A stretch of 16,198 bases of DNA from Methanocorpusculum sp. MCE (GCA_003315675.1 NIZU01000091.1:1-16198); one strand, 5' to 3'; numbered from the stretch's first letter, positions 6,336 to 14,715 are shown. The notes: a model not told the origin generated them from the letters alone. Program-made: numbers and translations.

Positions 6336-7898
6336 ATGGAAGAGCACACCATTTATCGTGAGCTTATCTCACTCATTTTTTCCGATCCGAATCCGGATAT
6401 TCAGCGCATCAAACTTGCCGTGTGCCGGAAGTATTCCCTCGATGTGATGCCGAAGAACTCCGCGATTCTCGCCGCTGCACAACCCGAGGAGTACGAAGCC
6501 CTTCGCCGTGTTCTCATGGTCAAACCAACAAGAACACTCTCAGGCGTCGCTCCGGTCGCGGTGATGACGTCCCCATGTGCATGTCCGCATGGAAAATGTC
6601 TGCCGTGTCCCGGAGGTCCGGATCATATCTTCAACTCTCCGCAGAGTTATACCGGAGAAGAGCCGGCGGCTCTGCGTGCACGGCAGCACGAGTATGATCC
6701 GTACCGGCAAGTGACCGCGAGGCTTGGCCAGTTCAAACTTCTCGGACACCATGTTGATAAAGCCGAGCTGATCGTAATGGGGGGTACAATGACCGCCCGT
6801 GATTCTGCGTATCATGAATGGTTCGTCTCCGAATGCCTGCGGGCAATGAATGAGTTCTCCGGAAAAAAATCCACGGCAAAATCGGTGGAGGAGCTGATGC
6901 TCGAAAACGAAAAAGCCGACGTCCGCTGTATCGCGACAACATTCGAGACCCGTCCCGACTGGTGTCGAGAAGAACATATCAATAAGATGCTTGGCCTTGG
7001 CGTGACCAAGGTCGAACTCGGGTTCCAGCACACTGACGATGAACTCCTGCAGTTAAACAAACGCGGGCACACAGTTGCAGACAGCGTTTTGGCAAACACG
7101 CTCCTTCGGGACGCCGGCATTAAAGTGGGTTTTCATGTTATGCCGAATCTGTACGGAAGCACGATTCCGCGTGACCGGCAGATGTTCGACACCCTTTTCA
7201 CCGACCCAAGATTCTGTACGGACTTTCTGAAAATCTATCCGACGTTAGTCACTCCCGGCGCAGAACTTGAAGAGCTCTGGATAAAAGGCGAGTATGTCAC
7301 TTACGATGAAGATGAACTCGTCGACCTGCTCGCCTACGCAAAAAGCAGGCTTCCGCCGTATGTCAGACTCCAGCGTATCCAGCGGGATATTCCAGCAAAA
7401 CTCATCGTCTCCGGTTCGATTCACGGGCACATCCGTCAGATGGCTGCTGAAAGACTCAAAGAGCAGGGAGGGAGCTGCCAGTGTATACGGTGCCGGGAGA
7501 TCGGCCGCCGGCCAAGCTCTGCCATGGATGAGGAGAAGACCCTGGTCTATCCCTGCTGCGGAGGGACAGAGCATTTCCTTTCGACTACCGCCGGAGAATC
7601 ATTGATCGGTTTTGTCCGTCTGCGGTTTCCCGGAACCGTGTTCAGACCGGAACTTGACGGCGCGGCACTGGTTCGGGAACTTCACGTGTACGGCGAAATA
7701 GTCCCCCTCGGCAAGCATGGATCGGGCGAAAAGCGTCAGCACAGATCTTACGGCCAGCAGTTATTGCTGCGTGCCGAAGAAACTGCGCGGGATGCCGGAT
7801 ATTCCTCGGTGGCGGTAATGAGCGGCATTGGGGTCAGACCCTACTATCATAGACAGGGATATCAGCGTATAGGTCCATATATGATTAAGAATTTATGA
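6336..7898 (+). CDS. elp3: Elp3-type tRNA uridine-34 modifying radical SAM/acetyltransferase
   Basis: Archaeal Elp3 makes the 5-carboxymethyl group on wobble U34 of tRNAs from acetyl-CoA by radical SAM chemistry. The 520-residue product has an N-terminal tRNA-binding region (1-75), the radical SAM cluster motif at C83-x4-C88-x2-C91 followed by PGG, the TIM-barrel core (to about 370), a Cys cluster CQCIRC (381-386) likely binding zinc, and a GNAT domain (about 420-520) with LHVYG and the acetyl-CoA loop region GSGEKRQHRSYG. Archaea have Elp3 without the other Elongator subunits. I prefer ATG 6336 over TTG 6330, since the GATC at 6323-6326 is then nine bases upstream. The stop overlaps the priS ATG as ATGA. 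Confidence 0.92.
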   Translation: MEEHTIYRELISLIFSDPNPDIQRIKLAVCRKYSLDVMPKNSAILAAAQPEEYEALRRVLMVKPTRTLSGVAPVAVMTSPCACPHGKCLPCPGGPDHIFNSPQSYTGEEPAALRARQHEYDPYRQVTARLGQFKLLGHHVDKAELIVMGGTMTARDSAYHEWFVSECLRAMNEFSGKKSTAKSVEELMLENEKADVRCIATTFETRPDWCREEHINKMLGLGVTKVELGFQHTDDELLQLNKRGHTVADSVLANTLLRDAGIKVGFHVMPNLYGSTIPRDRQMFDTLFTDPRFCTDFLKIYPTLVTPGAELEELWIKGEYVTYDEDELVDLLAYAKSRLPPYVRLQRIQRDIPAKLIVSGSIHGHIRQMAAERLKEQGGSCQCIRCREIGRRPSSAMDEEKTLVYPCCGGTEHFLSTTAGESLIGFVRLRFPGTVFRPELDGAALVRELHVYGEIVPLGKHGSGEKRQHRSYGQQLLLRAEETARDAGYSSVAVMSGIGVRPYYHRQGYQRIGPYMIKNL

Positions 7899-9037
7899 AA
7901 CCTGCCACGCTCGAATTTCTTAGGCAGCGCTTTTTTGCCTACTACAATGGGGCTATCCCGGGAGCTGGTGCGGGATATACACCCGAATCCCTTACCGAAC
8001 GGGAGTGGGGGTTTCTTTTCTTTACGGAAAACCAGCGTTCCGGGATGCGGCGTCATATCTCGTTCACATCTCCGGAAGAGCTGACCTCTTATCTGAAAAG
8101 CATGGTTCCGGCCCATGTGTATTACTCGACCGCATATTATACGCACCCGGGAGCAGCCCAGATGGCGGATAAAGAGTGGCGCGGGGCCGATGTCATCTTC
8201 GATTTAGATGCAGATCACATCGTTCGCGGCCCGTATGATATCATGCTTGCCCGGGTCAAAGAGGAACTTTTCAAACTCATCGAAATGCTTACTGGCGAAC
8301 TGGGATTTGCAAAACGGGATCTTCGGATCAATTTTTCCGGCGGGAGGGGATATCATGTCCATCTCCCGCTTCTTTCCGTTCGGGGATGGGATACTGCCGA
8401 ACGGCGCGAGCTGGTGAATTATGTCTCGGGCACCGGCCTTTCATTCGACAGCATGATGGCCCCCCCGGAAAAAACGGGCTGGAAACTTCGCTATCACGAT
8501 GCTCTGGAGGATGAGCTCACCCGGATCGCGGGACTGCCGTATGAAGATGCGCTTTCGTATCTATCGGGTCTTTCAGGGATATCGGAAATGTTTGCGGCAG
8601 GATTTATCAAAAATATCAGCCAGACCCAAAATCTGCTCAGATCGAACCCGGAAAAGCTTCTTGCAAACAAAGTGGTGCGGGCAATCGCCAACTCGGAAAA
8701 CGAACCGTTCCAGGCCGGGATTCTCTCCCGTGCGGCCCAGGCGGATGAACCGGTAACGACCGACGTGAAGCGTCTGATCCGTCACCCGGGATCTCTGCAC
8801 GGAGGATCCGGCATGCGCGTGGTCCCGATCCCCATCGATCAGCTGGACGCGTTCGATCCTTTAATCGATGCGGTGGTGTTTGGCGAGCGAAACGTCTCCG
8901 TTGACTGTGCCTTCAATCTCTCCATGCCGATCCTTGGGAATACCTATACACTGACCGCGGGCCGAAACATCGTTCCTGAGGCATTGGGGGTTTTTCTCTG
9001 CTGCAGAGGCATTGCCGAACTGTCGGGAGGCACCTAG
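7895..9037 (+). CDS. priS: DNA primase small (catalytic) subunit PriS
   Basis: The catalytic subunit of archaeal/eukaryotic-type primase, which starts RNA/DNA primers with PriL. The 380-residue product carries the catalytic acidic motif FDLDAD (102-107), the nucleotide-binding SGGRGYHVH (148-156), Asp290 in TTDVKRLIR, and RHPGSLHGGSG (296-306), which is the usual set. The start overlaps the elp3 stop by four bases (ATGA), implying translational coupling. The gins ATG follows its TAG directly. priL is not in this window. The PriS-GINS pairing matches reports that archaeal primase and GINS interact and are often genomic neighbours. Confidence 0.95.
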   Translation: MKPATLEFLRQRFFAYYNGAIPGAGAGYTPESLTEREWGFLFFTENQRSGMRRHISFTSPEELTSYLKSMVPAHVYYSTAYYTHPGAAQMADKEWRGADVIFDLDADHIVRGPYDIMLARVKEELFKLIEMLTGELGFAKRDLRINFSGGRGYHVHLPLLSVRGWDTAERRELVNYVSGTGLSFDSMMAPPEKTGWKLRYHDALEDELTRIAGLPYEDALSYLSGLSGISEMFAAGFIKNISQTQNLLRSNPEKLLANKVVRAIANSENEPFQAGILSRAAQADEPVTTDVKRLIRHPGSLHGGSGMRVVPIPIDQLDAFDPLIDAVVFGERNVSVDCAFNLSMPILGNTYTLTAGRNIVPEALGVFLCCRGIAELSGGT

Positions 9038-9730
9038 ATGAGCCGTATCAGTACCTCCGATCTTCACGGCTATCTGATAGACGAGAGGAATCTCGGCTCT
9101 CTGGCAGAAATCCCGGCGACGCTGTATGAAGAGATCCATGCAGATATTCTCGCATTGTACAAGCAAGCCGCGGCGCACGAAGATCCGTTCGGCGAGGGCG
9201 CACAAAGCCATCTAAAGGAACGCGAAAGTCTGCGCGAATACATCCGCGATCTCTATGCGGTCAGGACGCGAAAAATCCTCGCGCTTGCCCTCGCTCGGGC
9301 AAACGGCGAAGAAATCGACCGGGATGAGATCAGGATGATGGTTCCGGGCGAGCGCGTTCTCTTCGATGTCGTGTATGAATCGGCCTCATCTTGCAGAAAG
9401 ACTCTTTTAGATGGGAAACCAACATTTGAGACCACTGCATACCATTTCGTTCCCGCAGAGGTTTCAGCCGAACAAGCTCCGGTTTTGCTGCAGCCTGTGA
9501 ACGAAACTCCGGATGAGTTGTGCGCAGATGAAGTGAACGTAACGTCCGCCGATGCCCCTGCTCCCGAGTCATACCGCGTGATAGCGGTATATGAAAATCT
9601 TCCAGAATTTCAGGATTATAGCGGACGAATTTACGCTCTTTCGCCAGGAGATGTCGTATCGCTGCCACCCCAAATGGCAGATGTTCTGTGTAAAGACAAC
9701 AAAGCCTTAAGTATCAGGCTTCGCAAATAA
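9038..9730 (+). CDS. GINS complex subunit, Gins51-like
   Basis: GINS joins Cdc45/RecJ-like protein and MCM in the replicative helicase. In this 230-residue protein, residues 1-115 are the helical A domain (IPATLYEEI, YIRDLYAVRTRKILALALA, ending near MVPGERVLFD). A poorly conserved acidic, Pro-rich linker (about 135-175) follows, and residues 178-230 form the small beta B domain (YRVIAVYENLPEF..., ALSPGDVVSLPPQMADVL). A-then-B order is that of Gins51 (Sld5/Psf1 type). In many euryarchaea a single such subunit forms a homotetramer. It begins immediately after the priS stop with no gap, so the two are surely co-expressed. Confidence 0.88.
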   Translation: MSRISTSDLHGYLIDERNLGSLAEIPATLYEEIHADILALYKQAAAHEDPFGEGAQSHLKERESLREYIRDLYAVRTRKILALALARANGEEIDRDEIRMMVPGERVLFDVVYESASSCRKTLLDGKPTFETTAYHFVPAEVSAEQAPVLLQPVNETPDELCADEVNVTSADAPAPESYRVIAVYENLPEFQDYSGRIYALSPGDVVSLPPQMADVLCKDNKALSIRLRK

Positions 9731-9771
9731 GTATGGTATTTGGTATTCCCGTTTAAAAGGGGTAAATATTC

Positions 9772-10050
9772 ATGAAGAAACCAGTAAAATTTAACACCTA
9801 CTGCCCATACTGCCGGAAACACACCGAGCACGAGGTTGAGAGGGTAAAGAAAGGCAAAACAACCGGTCTCCACTGGATTGACCGTCAGAAAGCACGCCGC
9901 AGCAATGTTGGTAGCCGTGGTAAATTCGGCAAAGTTCCTGGAGGAGACAAGCCGACCAAGAAGATCAACATGCGCTACCGGTGCAAAGAATGCGGTAAAG
10001 CCCACTTAAGAGAAGGTTACCGTGCAGGTAAATTCGAACTTACGGAGTGA
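9772..10050 (+). CDS. rpl44e: Large ribosomal subunit protein eL44 (L44e)
   Basis: A 92-residue basic zinc-binding ribosomal protein. It has the expected CPYC pair (11-14) and CKEC pair (about 71-74), the central stretch GLHWIDRQKARRSNVGSRGK, and KPTKKINMRYRC. It contributes near the tRNA exit site of the 50S subunit. AGGGGT at 9758-9763 is the ribosome site. The 41-base spacer after gins is the longest in the block, so an internal start of transcription is possible, but I see no TATA box at a suitable distance. The stop is followed closely by eS27. Confidence 0.95.
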   Translation: MKKPVKFNTYCPYCRKHTEHEVERVKKGKTTGLHWIDRQKARRSNVGSRGKFGKVPGGDKPTKKINMRYRCKECGKAHLREGYRAGKFELTE

Positions 10051-10055
10051 GTAAT

Positions 10056-10244
10056 ATGGTAAAAGCATCCCGAGAAACCCGGAGCAAGTTCCTGAAGGTA
10101 AAATGCCCGGACTGTGAAAACGAACAGCTCATATTCGAGAAAGCAACCTCCGTTGTTGAATGTACCGTCTGCGGACGCGTCCTTGCAGAGCCAACCGGCG
10201 GCAAGGCTGTTCTCAAAGCAGATATCGTAGCAACATTTGAATAA
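10056..10244 (+). CDS. rps27e: Small ribosomal subunit protein eS27 (S27e)
   Basis: A 62-residue zinc-ribbon ribosomal protein with FLKVKCPDCENEQ and VVECTVCGRVLAEPTGGKA, giving the four Cys ligands in two CxxC pairs. Two starts are possible: GTG 10047, overlapping eL44 by four bases, or ATG 10056. I choose 10056 because it is an ATG with GGAGTGAG (10044-10051) at the right distance and gives the usual short N-terminus before RSKFLKVKCPDC. The eL44-eS27 pair is near-universal in euryarchaea. Confidence 0.95.
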   Translation: MVKASRETRSKFLKVKCPDCENEQLIFEKATSVVECTVCGRVLAEPTGGKAVLKADIVATFE

Positions 10245-10261
10245 ATCTGGAAAAATATCTG

Positions 10262-11041
10262 ATGAGTGAAAGAGATTGGCCAATAGAAGGAGAACTTGTC
10301 GTCTGCAGCGTTGCAGAAGTCAAGGACTTCGCGGCATTTGTAAACCTGGATGAATATGAAGGACGTCAGGGGTTAATTCCGATAGCGGAGGTTGCCCGTG
10401 GCTGGATCAAATACATCCGTGACTACATCCGTGAGGGGCAGAAGGTTGTCTGTAAAGTCCTTCACGTTGATGAACACCGCGGCCATATCGATCTTTCTCT
10501 CAAAGATGTCAATGAACACCAGCGCCGGGAAAAGATCCAGGACTGGAAAAATGAGCAGAAGGCACACAAGTGGATAGAGTTTGCCTCAGCCGAGTCGAAA
10601 GTCGACATCAAGACGTTCGAAGAGGCGATGTATGCTGATTTTGGTTCGCTGTATGCCGCATTCGAGGCCATCGCCCTCTACGGTGAAGCAACTCTCGCCA
10701 AATTCTCCCTGCCCCCGGAGGGGATCCTTGCTCTCGCAAAGGTCGCTTCCGAGAATGTCAAGGTCCCCAAAGTCACCGTCAGTGCGGTTTTGGAGCTGAC
10801 ATCCAACAAACCCGACGGGGTCAACATCATTCGCCGTGCCCTTCGGAGTGCTGAACCCAAAGTAGACGGCGCCGAGATCGAACTGCTCTATCTTGGAGCA
10901 CCCCACTACCGGGTGAAAGTTGTCGCCCCGGATTATAAGACTGCAGAAAAAGCACTGGTCAAAGCATCAGAAGCGGCGATCGGTGTGATGGAACGTGCAG
11001 AAGGTTCCGGTTCCGGCAAACTCATCCGGAAACAGAAGTAA
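10262..11041 (+). CDS. eif2a: Translation initiation factor aIF2 subunit alpha
   Basis: Alpha subunit of the heterotrimeric aIF2, which delivers initiator Met-tRNA to the small ribosomal subunit. The 259-residue product has an N-terminal S1/OB domain (about 8-85: GELVVCSVAEVKDFAAFVNL, GLIPIAEVA, KVVCKVLHVD, IDLSLKDVN), a central helical domain (about 88-170) and a C-terminal alpha-beta domain (about 172-259: VTVSAVLELTS, GAPHYRVKVVAPDYKTAEKAL) that contacts the gamma subunit. The genes for the other subunits are not here. It starts 17 bases after eS27 and nop10 follows 15 bases after its stop. Confidence 0.95.
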   Translation: MSERDWPIEGELVVCSVAEVKDFAAFVNLDEYEGRQGLIPIAEVARGWIKYIRDYIREGQKVVCKVLHVDEHRGHIDLSLKDVNEHQRREKIQDWKNEQKAHKWIEFASAESKVDIKTFEEAMYADFGSLYAAFEAIALYGEATLAKFSLPPEGILALAKVASENVKVPKVTVSAVLELTSNKPDGVNIIRRALRSAEPKVDGAEIELLYLGAPHYRVKVVAPDYKTAEKALVKASEAAIGVMERAEGSGSGKLIRKQK

Positions 11042-11056
11042 TATCCGGTGTTTTTC

Positions 11057-11218
11057 ATGACAGGTCATATTCGTAGATGTCCTGAATGCAACACCTACAC
11101 TCTTTTTAACACGTGTCAGAAATGCGGATGTCCAACGGTGTCTGCCCATCCGGCAAGATATTCTCCTGAGGATTCCTATGGTAAATATCGAAGGATGGCA
11201 AAATCATGGATCAGGTAA
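11057..11218 (+). CDS. nop10: H/ACA ribonucleoprotein subunit Nop10
   Basis: A 53-residue protein reading MTGHIRRCPECNTYTLFNTC..., with a zinc ribbon (C8, C11, C20, C23) and the C-terminal linear segment HPARYSPEDSYGKYRRM that lies on the Cbf5 pseudouridine synthase. Nop10 is a core part of H/ACA RNPs that guide rRNA pseudouridylation. The gene sits 15 bases after aIF2-alpha with GGTG at 11047-11050 as a possible ribosome site, and its last codons overlap the next ATG by 13 bases. Length, motifs and position (after eIF2-alpha) are all typical. Confidence 0.95.
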   Translation: MTGHIRRCPECNTYTLFNTCQKCGCPTVSAHPARYSPEDSYGKYRRMAKSWIR

Positions 11219-11964
11219 ACGTCAGATGGTATGTTGAGGATGTCGCAGCCCACTCCTCTCCGATTCTTATTGCCGGACTGCCCGGCGTCGGACATGTCGG
11301 CAAACTCGTGGTTGACCATCTCGTTCGTGTTCTTTCGGCCGTAAAAATTGCCGAGATCACATCCACGCTCTTTCCCCCGCAGATGTATCTGTCAGAGGAT
11401 GCGGTTCTCCGCATGCCGAGAAACGAAGTGTATTTTGCGCCCGGGTCGGAGAATTCTCACGCGGTTCTTCTTTTAGCCGGCGATTGCCAAAGTACGACGC
11501 CCGAGGGACATTATATTCTCGGAAATGCGTATGTCGGCATCTTTGAACTTTTAGGCGTGAAACGAATATACACGCTCGGCGGCTACGGTGTTGGTCGAAT
11601 GGTGGAAAAACCGCGCATTCTTGCCGCTCTTTCCTCCTCGTTCCTCAAAGAAGAAGTACTTTCGGCAGGAGCCGTTTTGAACAAAGACGAACCGGTCGGC
11701 GGGATCATCGGTGCCGCCGGTCTTTTGATCACGCTCGGCCGTCTTGTAGGAATGGAAGGCATCGCTCTCCTTGGCGAGACCTCCGGCTATCTGGTGGATC
11801 CCGTCAGTTCGACCGCGGTTTTGGATGTGCTGGAAAAGCTTACCGGCATCAAAGCCGACCGGACTGAACTTACCGAACTCGCATCCCAGATGATGACGGA
11901 AGTTTCGGCCATCGCTTCAACCATGCAGAAAAACAACGCCGACGATCTGCGGTATATCGGATAA
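11206..11964 (+). CDS. PAC2 family protein (proteasome assembly chaperone-like)
   Basis: A 252-residue protein of the archaeal PAC2 (COG2047-like) family, related to eukaryotic proteasome assembly chaperone 2. Visible features are the N-terminal ILIAGLPGVGHVGKLVVDHL (residues about 21-40), a beta-rich core with FPPQMYL, the mid-region YTLGGYGVGRM and GAAGLLITLGRLVGMEGIALLGETSG, and a helical C-terminus. The GLPGVG loop resembles but is not a P-loop (no GKS/T). A direct role in archaeal proteasome assembly is inferred from the family name. It overlaps nop10 by 13 bases in another frame, with AAGGATGG (11191-11198) as ribosome site. Confidence 0.88.
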   Translation: MDQVNVRWYVEDVAAHSSPILIAGLPGVGHVGKLVVDHLVRVLSAVKIAEITSTLFPPQMYLSEDAVLRMPRNEVYFAPGSENSHAVLLLAGDCQSTTPEGHYILGNAYVGIFELLGVKRIYTLGGYGVGRMVEKPRILAALSSSFLKEEVLSAGAVLNKDEPVGGIIGAAGLLITLGRLVGMEGIALLGETSGYLVDPVSSTAVLDVLEKLTGIKADRTELTELASQMMTEVSAIASTMQKNNADDLRYIG

Positions 11965-11969
11965 TATCC

Positions 11970-13082
11970 ATGCAGTACAACGCCGATCTCCATCTGCACT
12001 CCTGTTTTTCGATGGCGACCTCACCCGAGATGGTCCCAAAAAAGATCCTGGCCGGCTGTCGGACCAAAGGGATCCATGTTGTTGGAAGCGGGGATGCACT
12101 TCATCCCGTCTGGCGCGAAATGTGGGAACCGTTTCTCGAAAATGAATACAAGATCACGGTTGTTCCCCAGACAGAGGTTGAGGACTCTTCCCGCGTTCAC
12201 CATCTGATCTTAATGGAAACGTTCGATCAGTTTGCCGAACTTCAGCAGCGGTTTACCCCGGCATGCGGGCATCTTACGACCGCGGGCCGACCTCATCTCC
12301 ATCTTTCCGGTGAAGAAATCGCCCGCGAAGTCCATGAACGTGGCGGCATGATCGGGCCGGCGCATGCCTTCACGCCGTGGACTTCGCTCTTCGCTGCATT
12401 CGACCGGCCTTCGGAATGTTACGGCGAAGAAGAAATCGAGTTCTGCGAGCTGGGACTTTCGGCAGACTCATCCTACGGGGCCAGCATCGAAGAGTTTGCA
12501 GGCGTTCCGTTTCTCTCGAACTCGGATGCCCACAGTGCCGCGCCTGAGAAACTCGGGCGCGAGTTCACGCGCCTGGAAATGTCGGCCCTCACGGTCCGCG
12601 GAGTTCTCGAAGCGATAAGAAAAGGTTCGGTTGTGCTGAATGCCGGTTTTTTCCCGGAAGAAGGAAAATACAACCGAACTGCCTGTACGCGGTGTTATGC
12701 ACAGTTTTCTCTTGCTGAAGCCGAACGTCTTCACTGGCGATGTCCCGCTGACAAAGGCCGGATAAAAGTCGGCGTGAAGGAACGCGCAGAACAGCTTTCC
12801 ACGATCCCCCCGACGGATCGTCCGCCCTATCTGAAGATGGTCCCGCTTGGTGAAGTAATTGCCCGCGTTCTGGGCGTTTCTTCGCCAAACACCAAAAAAG
12901 CACGGGCACTTTATTCTAAATTTATCGAGGCATTCGATAATGAGATCGCGGTACTACTCGAAGTGCCGTACGATGAACTTGTCAACATATCGCCCGAAAC
13001 TGCAGAGGCGTTAGTATCGATGGGGGTAGCACGCGTCACGCTGATTCCCGGCGGCGGCCGCTACGGATCTTTTACTCTTTGA
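11970..13082 (+). CDS. Endonuclease Q-like PHP-domain protein (COG1379 type)
   Basis: Resembles archaeal endonuclease Q, which nicks DNA 5' of deaminated bases and abasic sites. In this 370-residue protein, residues 1-225 are a PHP metallo-phosphoesterase domain: DLHLHS (6-11), GDALHP (41-46), Glu69 in QTEVE, HH 77-78, GPAHAFTPW (129-137) and SNSDAHS (183-189), covering the expected metal ligands. A zinc-ribbon region follows (C239, C242, C258), then a helical DNA-contacting tail. The fourth ribbon position, normally Cys in CPxCGG, is Asp261 here (CPADKG). It begins five bases after the PAC2 stop, so it probably belongs to the replication/translation block. Its stop overlaps the convergent CBS gene by 11 bases. 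Confidence 0.85.
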   Translation: MQYNADLHLHSCFSMATSPEMVPKKILAGCRTKGIHVVGSGDALHPVWREMWEPFLENEYKITVVPQTEVEDSSRVHHLILMETFDQFAELQQRFTPACGHLTTAGRPHLHLSGEEIAREVHERGGMIGPAHAFTPWTSLFAAFDRPSECYGEEEIEFCELGLSADSSYGASIEEFAGVPFLSNSDAHSAAPEKLGREFTRLEMSALTVRGVLEAIRKGSVVLNAGFFPEEGKYNRTACTRCYAQFSLAEAERLHWRCPADKGRIKVGVKERAEQLSTIPPTDRPPYLKMVPLGEVIARVLGVSSPNTKKARALYSKFIEAFDNEIAVLLEVPYDELVNISPETAEALVSMGVARVTLIPGGGRYGSFTL

Positions 13083-14625
13083 CGTGTAGCGCGAGAAATG
13101 CGCACCTGGACTCATCCACGATCTGCAAAGCGTCAAGCGACCGCAAACGAATGTTTCGGGAGGTTTTTTCAATGCCCAGTTCAGTGTCCGAGTCAATGTC
13201 GATAAGATAGGCTTCGAGTTCGGGTACCCGCATTCTGTTTGCTGCAACCGCCCGGTGATGGCCGTCGATAAGGATATATCTGCCGTCCCTTCGGACAACG
13301 ATTAACGGTTCGGCAAGACCTTTTTTGATCTCATACGCCCTTCCGTCCAGTTCATCCATATATACTTTGGACTGGGTCGGAATCAGACTCTTCACCGGGA
13401 CCATGCCTCGTGAAAGCAAAGGGTCCAATCCATAGAGCGTTTTAAGGGTGGTCATATAATCAAACACCTTCTCCGGCGTCACACGCTCGATCTGAGACCT
13501 GATCACATCCGCATTCGTGATAATGCCGACAAACTGTCCATCATTATCAACAACCGGAAGTTTCTGTACGCAGAACCGGAACATTTTCCGTGCGACATCG
13601 GTCATTCCTTCATTGGGCTGGGTTTTGAGTATGACCGGCTGCATCAAGGGAGCAATGCCGTCGGTTGCTTTAGCGCCGATTATCTCCTTTGCCCCAATCA
13701 GACCAACGACTTTTCCATTGCATAACACGGGAAACCCGTCATGCGTCGTTGTTCTAATCAACCCGATAACATCTTTTACCGTCTTTCCCGCGTCAAGACT
13801 GATCACATTGGTCGTCATATACTCACTGACGAGTTTCTTCTCGGTCGTCATCAGTTTCGTATGCGTGGCCCGCACGAGGGATCTTTCTGGATTATCAGCG
13901 ATTTTTATATCTTTGATGCTGAAGATTTTCATCGCATTCTCGGTTTTCTCCAGTCCAAGTGCGATGTCGGCATCCAGATACACGACATATGCGTCCAGCG
14001 CATTTAACCCGAGTCGTTCAGCCGCAACCGCCCGGTGATGGCCGTCAACAAGAATGGTTCGTTCTCCGGATTTTACCACGATCACCGGTTCGGCGAGATG
14101 TTTCTGGAGTTCGTAGGTTCTGCCTTCCAGTTCGTCCTGATGAACGGAACTTTGGGTCGGCTGAATATCTTTGACGGGAACCAGCCCACGCTTGAGATGG
14201 GTGTCGACTCCATAAAGGGCATGAAGCGCCCGCATAAAATTGAATACCTTCTCCGGCGTGACGCGTTCAATCTGAGACCTGATCACATCCATATTGGAAA
14301 TGATGCCCAAAAGTTCATTCTCCGGCCCGATTACGGGAAGTTTCTGGATTCCGGTTCTGAAGATCCGGCGTGCCACCTCGGTGATCGTCACATCGGGACG
14401 TGCAGTGATGGGGTGGCGGGTCATCCTCAGTTCAACTTTTGTCGAGGGATGTTCGCCGATGATGTCCCGTGCAGAGATGTATCCGACAACTTTACCCGAT
14501 CTAAGAACAGGAAAACCGTCATGATCCGTTGTATGGATCAGGCGGATTACATCACCTACCGTTCCTGATGCATCAATACTTATGACATCATGTGTCATGT
14601 AGTCGCGGACCTGTTTTTTTTCCAT
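13072..14625 (-). CDS. Tandemly duplicated CBS-CBS-ParB-like protein
   Basis: A 517-residue cytosolic protein made of two copies of one module. Each has a CBS pair (about 8-120 and 268-380), a linker beginning RSQIERVTPEKVF, and a ParB/sulfiredoxin-like domain (about 147-258 and 407-517) with PTQSxVxxDELxGRxYE and DGHHRAVAA (194-202 and 454-462). The copies align with a constant offset of 260 residues and no gaps. CBS pairs usually bind adenosyl ligands and regulate an attached domain. The DGHHR ParB-like fold occurs in nucleotide-processing proteins, including the archaeal ADP-dependent serine kinase SerK, so a small-molecule kinase is as possible as DNA partitioning. Substrate is unknown. 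The start MEKKQ follows a T8 run (plus strand). The gene is convergent with the EndoQ-like gene. Confidence 0.88.
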   Translation of the reverse strand: MEKKQVRDYMTHDVISIDASGTVGDVIRLIHTTDHDGFPVLRSGKVVGYISARDIIGEHPSTKVELRMTRHPITARPDVTITEVARRIFRTGIQKLPVIGPENELLGIISNMDVIRSQIERVTPEKVFNFMRALHALYGVDTHLKRGLVPVKDIQPTQSSVHQDELEGRTYELQKHLAEPVIVVKSGERTILVDGHHRAVAAERLGLNALDAYVVYLDADIALGLEKTENAMKIFSIKDIKIADNPERSLVRATHTKLMTTEKKLVSEYMTTNVISLDAGKTVKDVIGLIRTTTHDGFPVLCNGKVVGLIGAKEIIGAKATDGIAPLMQPVILKTQPNEGMTDVARKMFRFCVQKLPVVDNDGQFVGIITNADVIRSQIERVTPEKVFDYMTTLKTLYGLDPLLSRGMVPVKSLIPTQSKVYMDELDGRAYEIKKGLAEPLIVVRRDGRYILIDGHHRAVAANRMRVPELEAYLIDIDSDTELGIEKTSRNIRLRSLDALQIVDESRCAFLALHVKE

Positions 14626-14668
14626 CGCTTAAGCCTAGTATTCGCAATCAGAGGACATCAATTTTGTT

Positions 14669-14677
14669 AAAAAAAAA
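14669..14677 (-). terminator. T9 terminator after the Hsp20 gene
   Basis: A run of nine T on the minus strand lies about 40 bases past the last Hsp20 stop (14716-14718) and 45 bases before the CBS-ParB start. This is a typical archaeal terminator position and separates the two genes. Confidence 0.5.
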
Positions 14678-14715
14678 GTGTTTGGGCCGGGGTAATTGCC
14701 CTGCAGAATTTCAGG

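Noticed and set aside
6540..7031. 163-codon minus-strand ORF opposite elp3
   Set aside because: Antisense to the conserved radical SAM core; explained by codon bias of elp3.
14611..14618. A8 run at codons 2-4 of the CBS-ParB gene as a programmed frameshift site
   Set aside because: The frame is open throughout and the reading MEKKQ matches the second module's TEKKL; no shifted product would be sensible.
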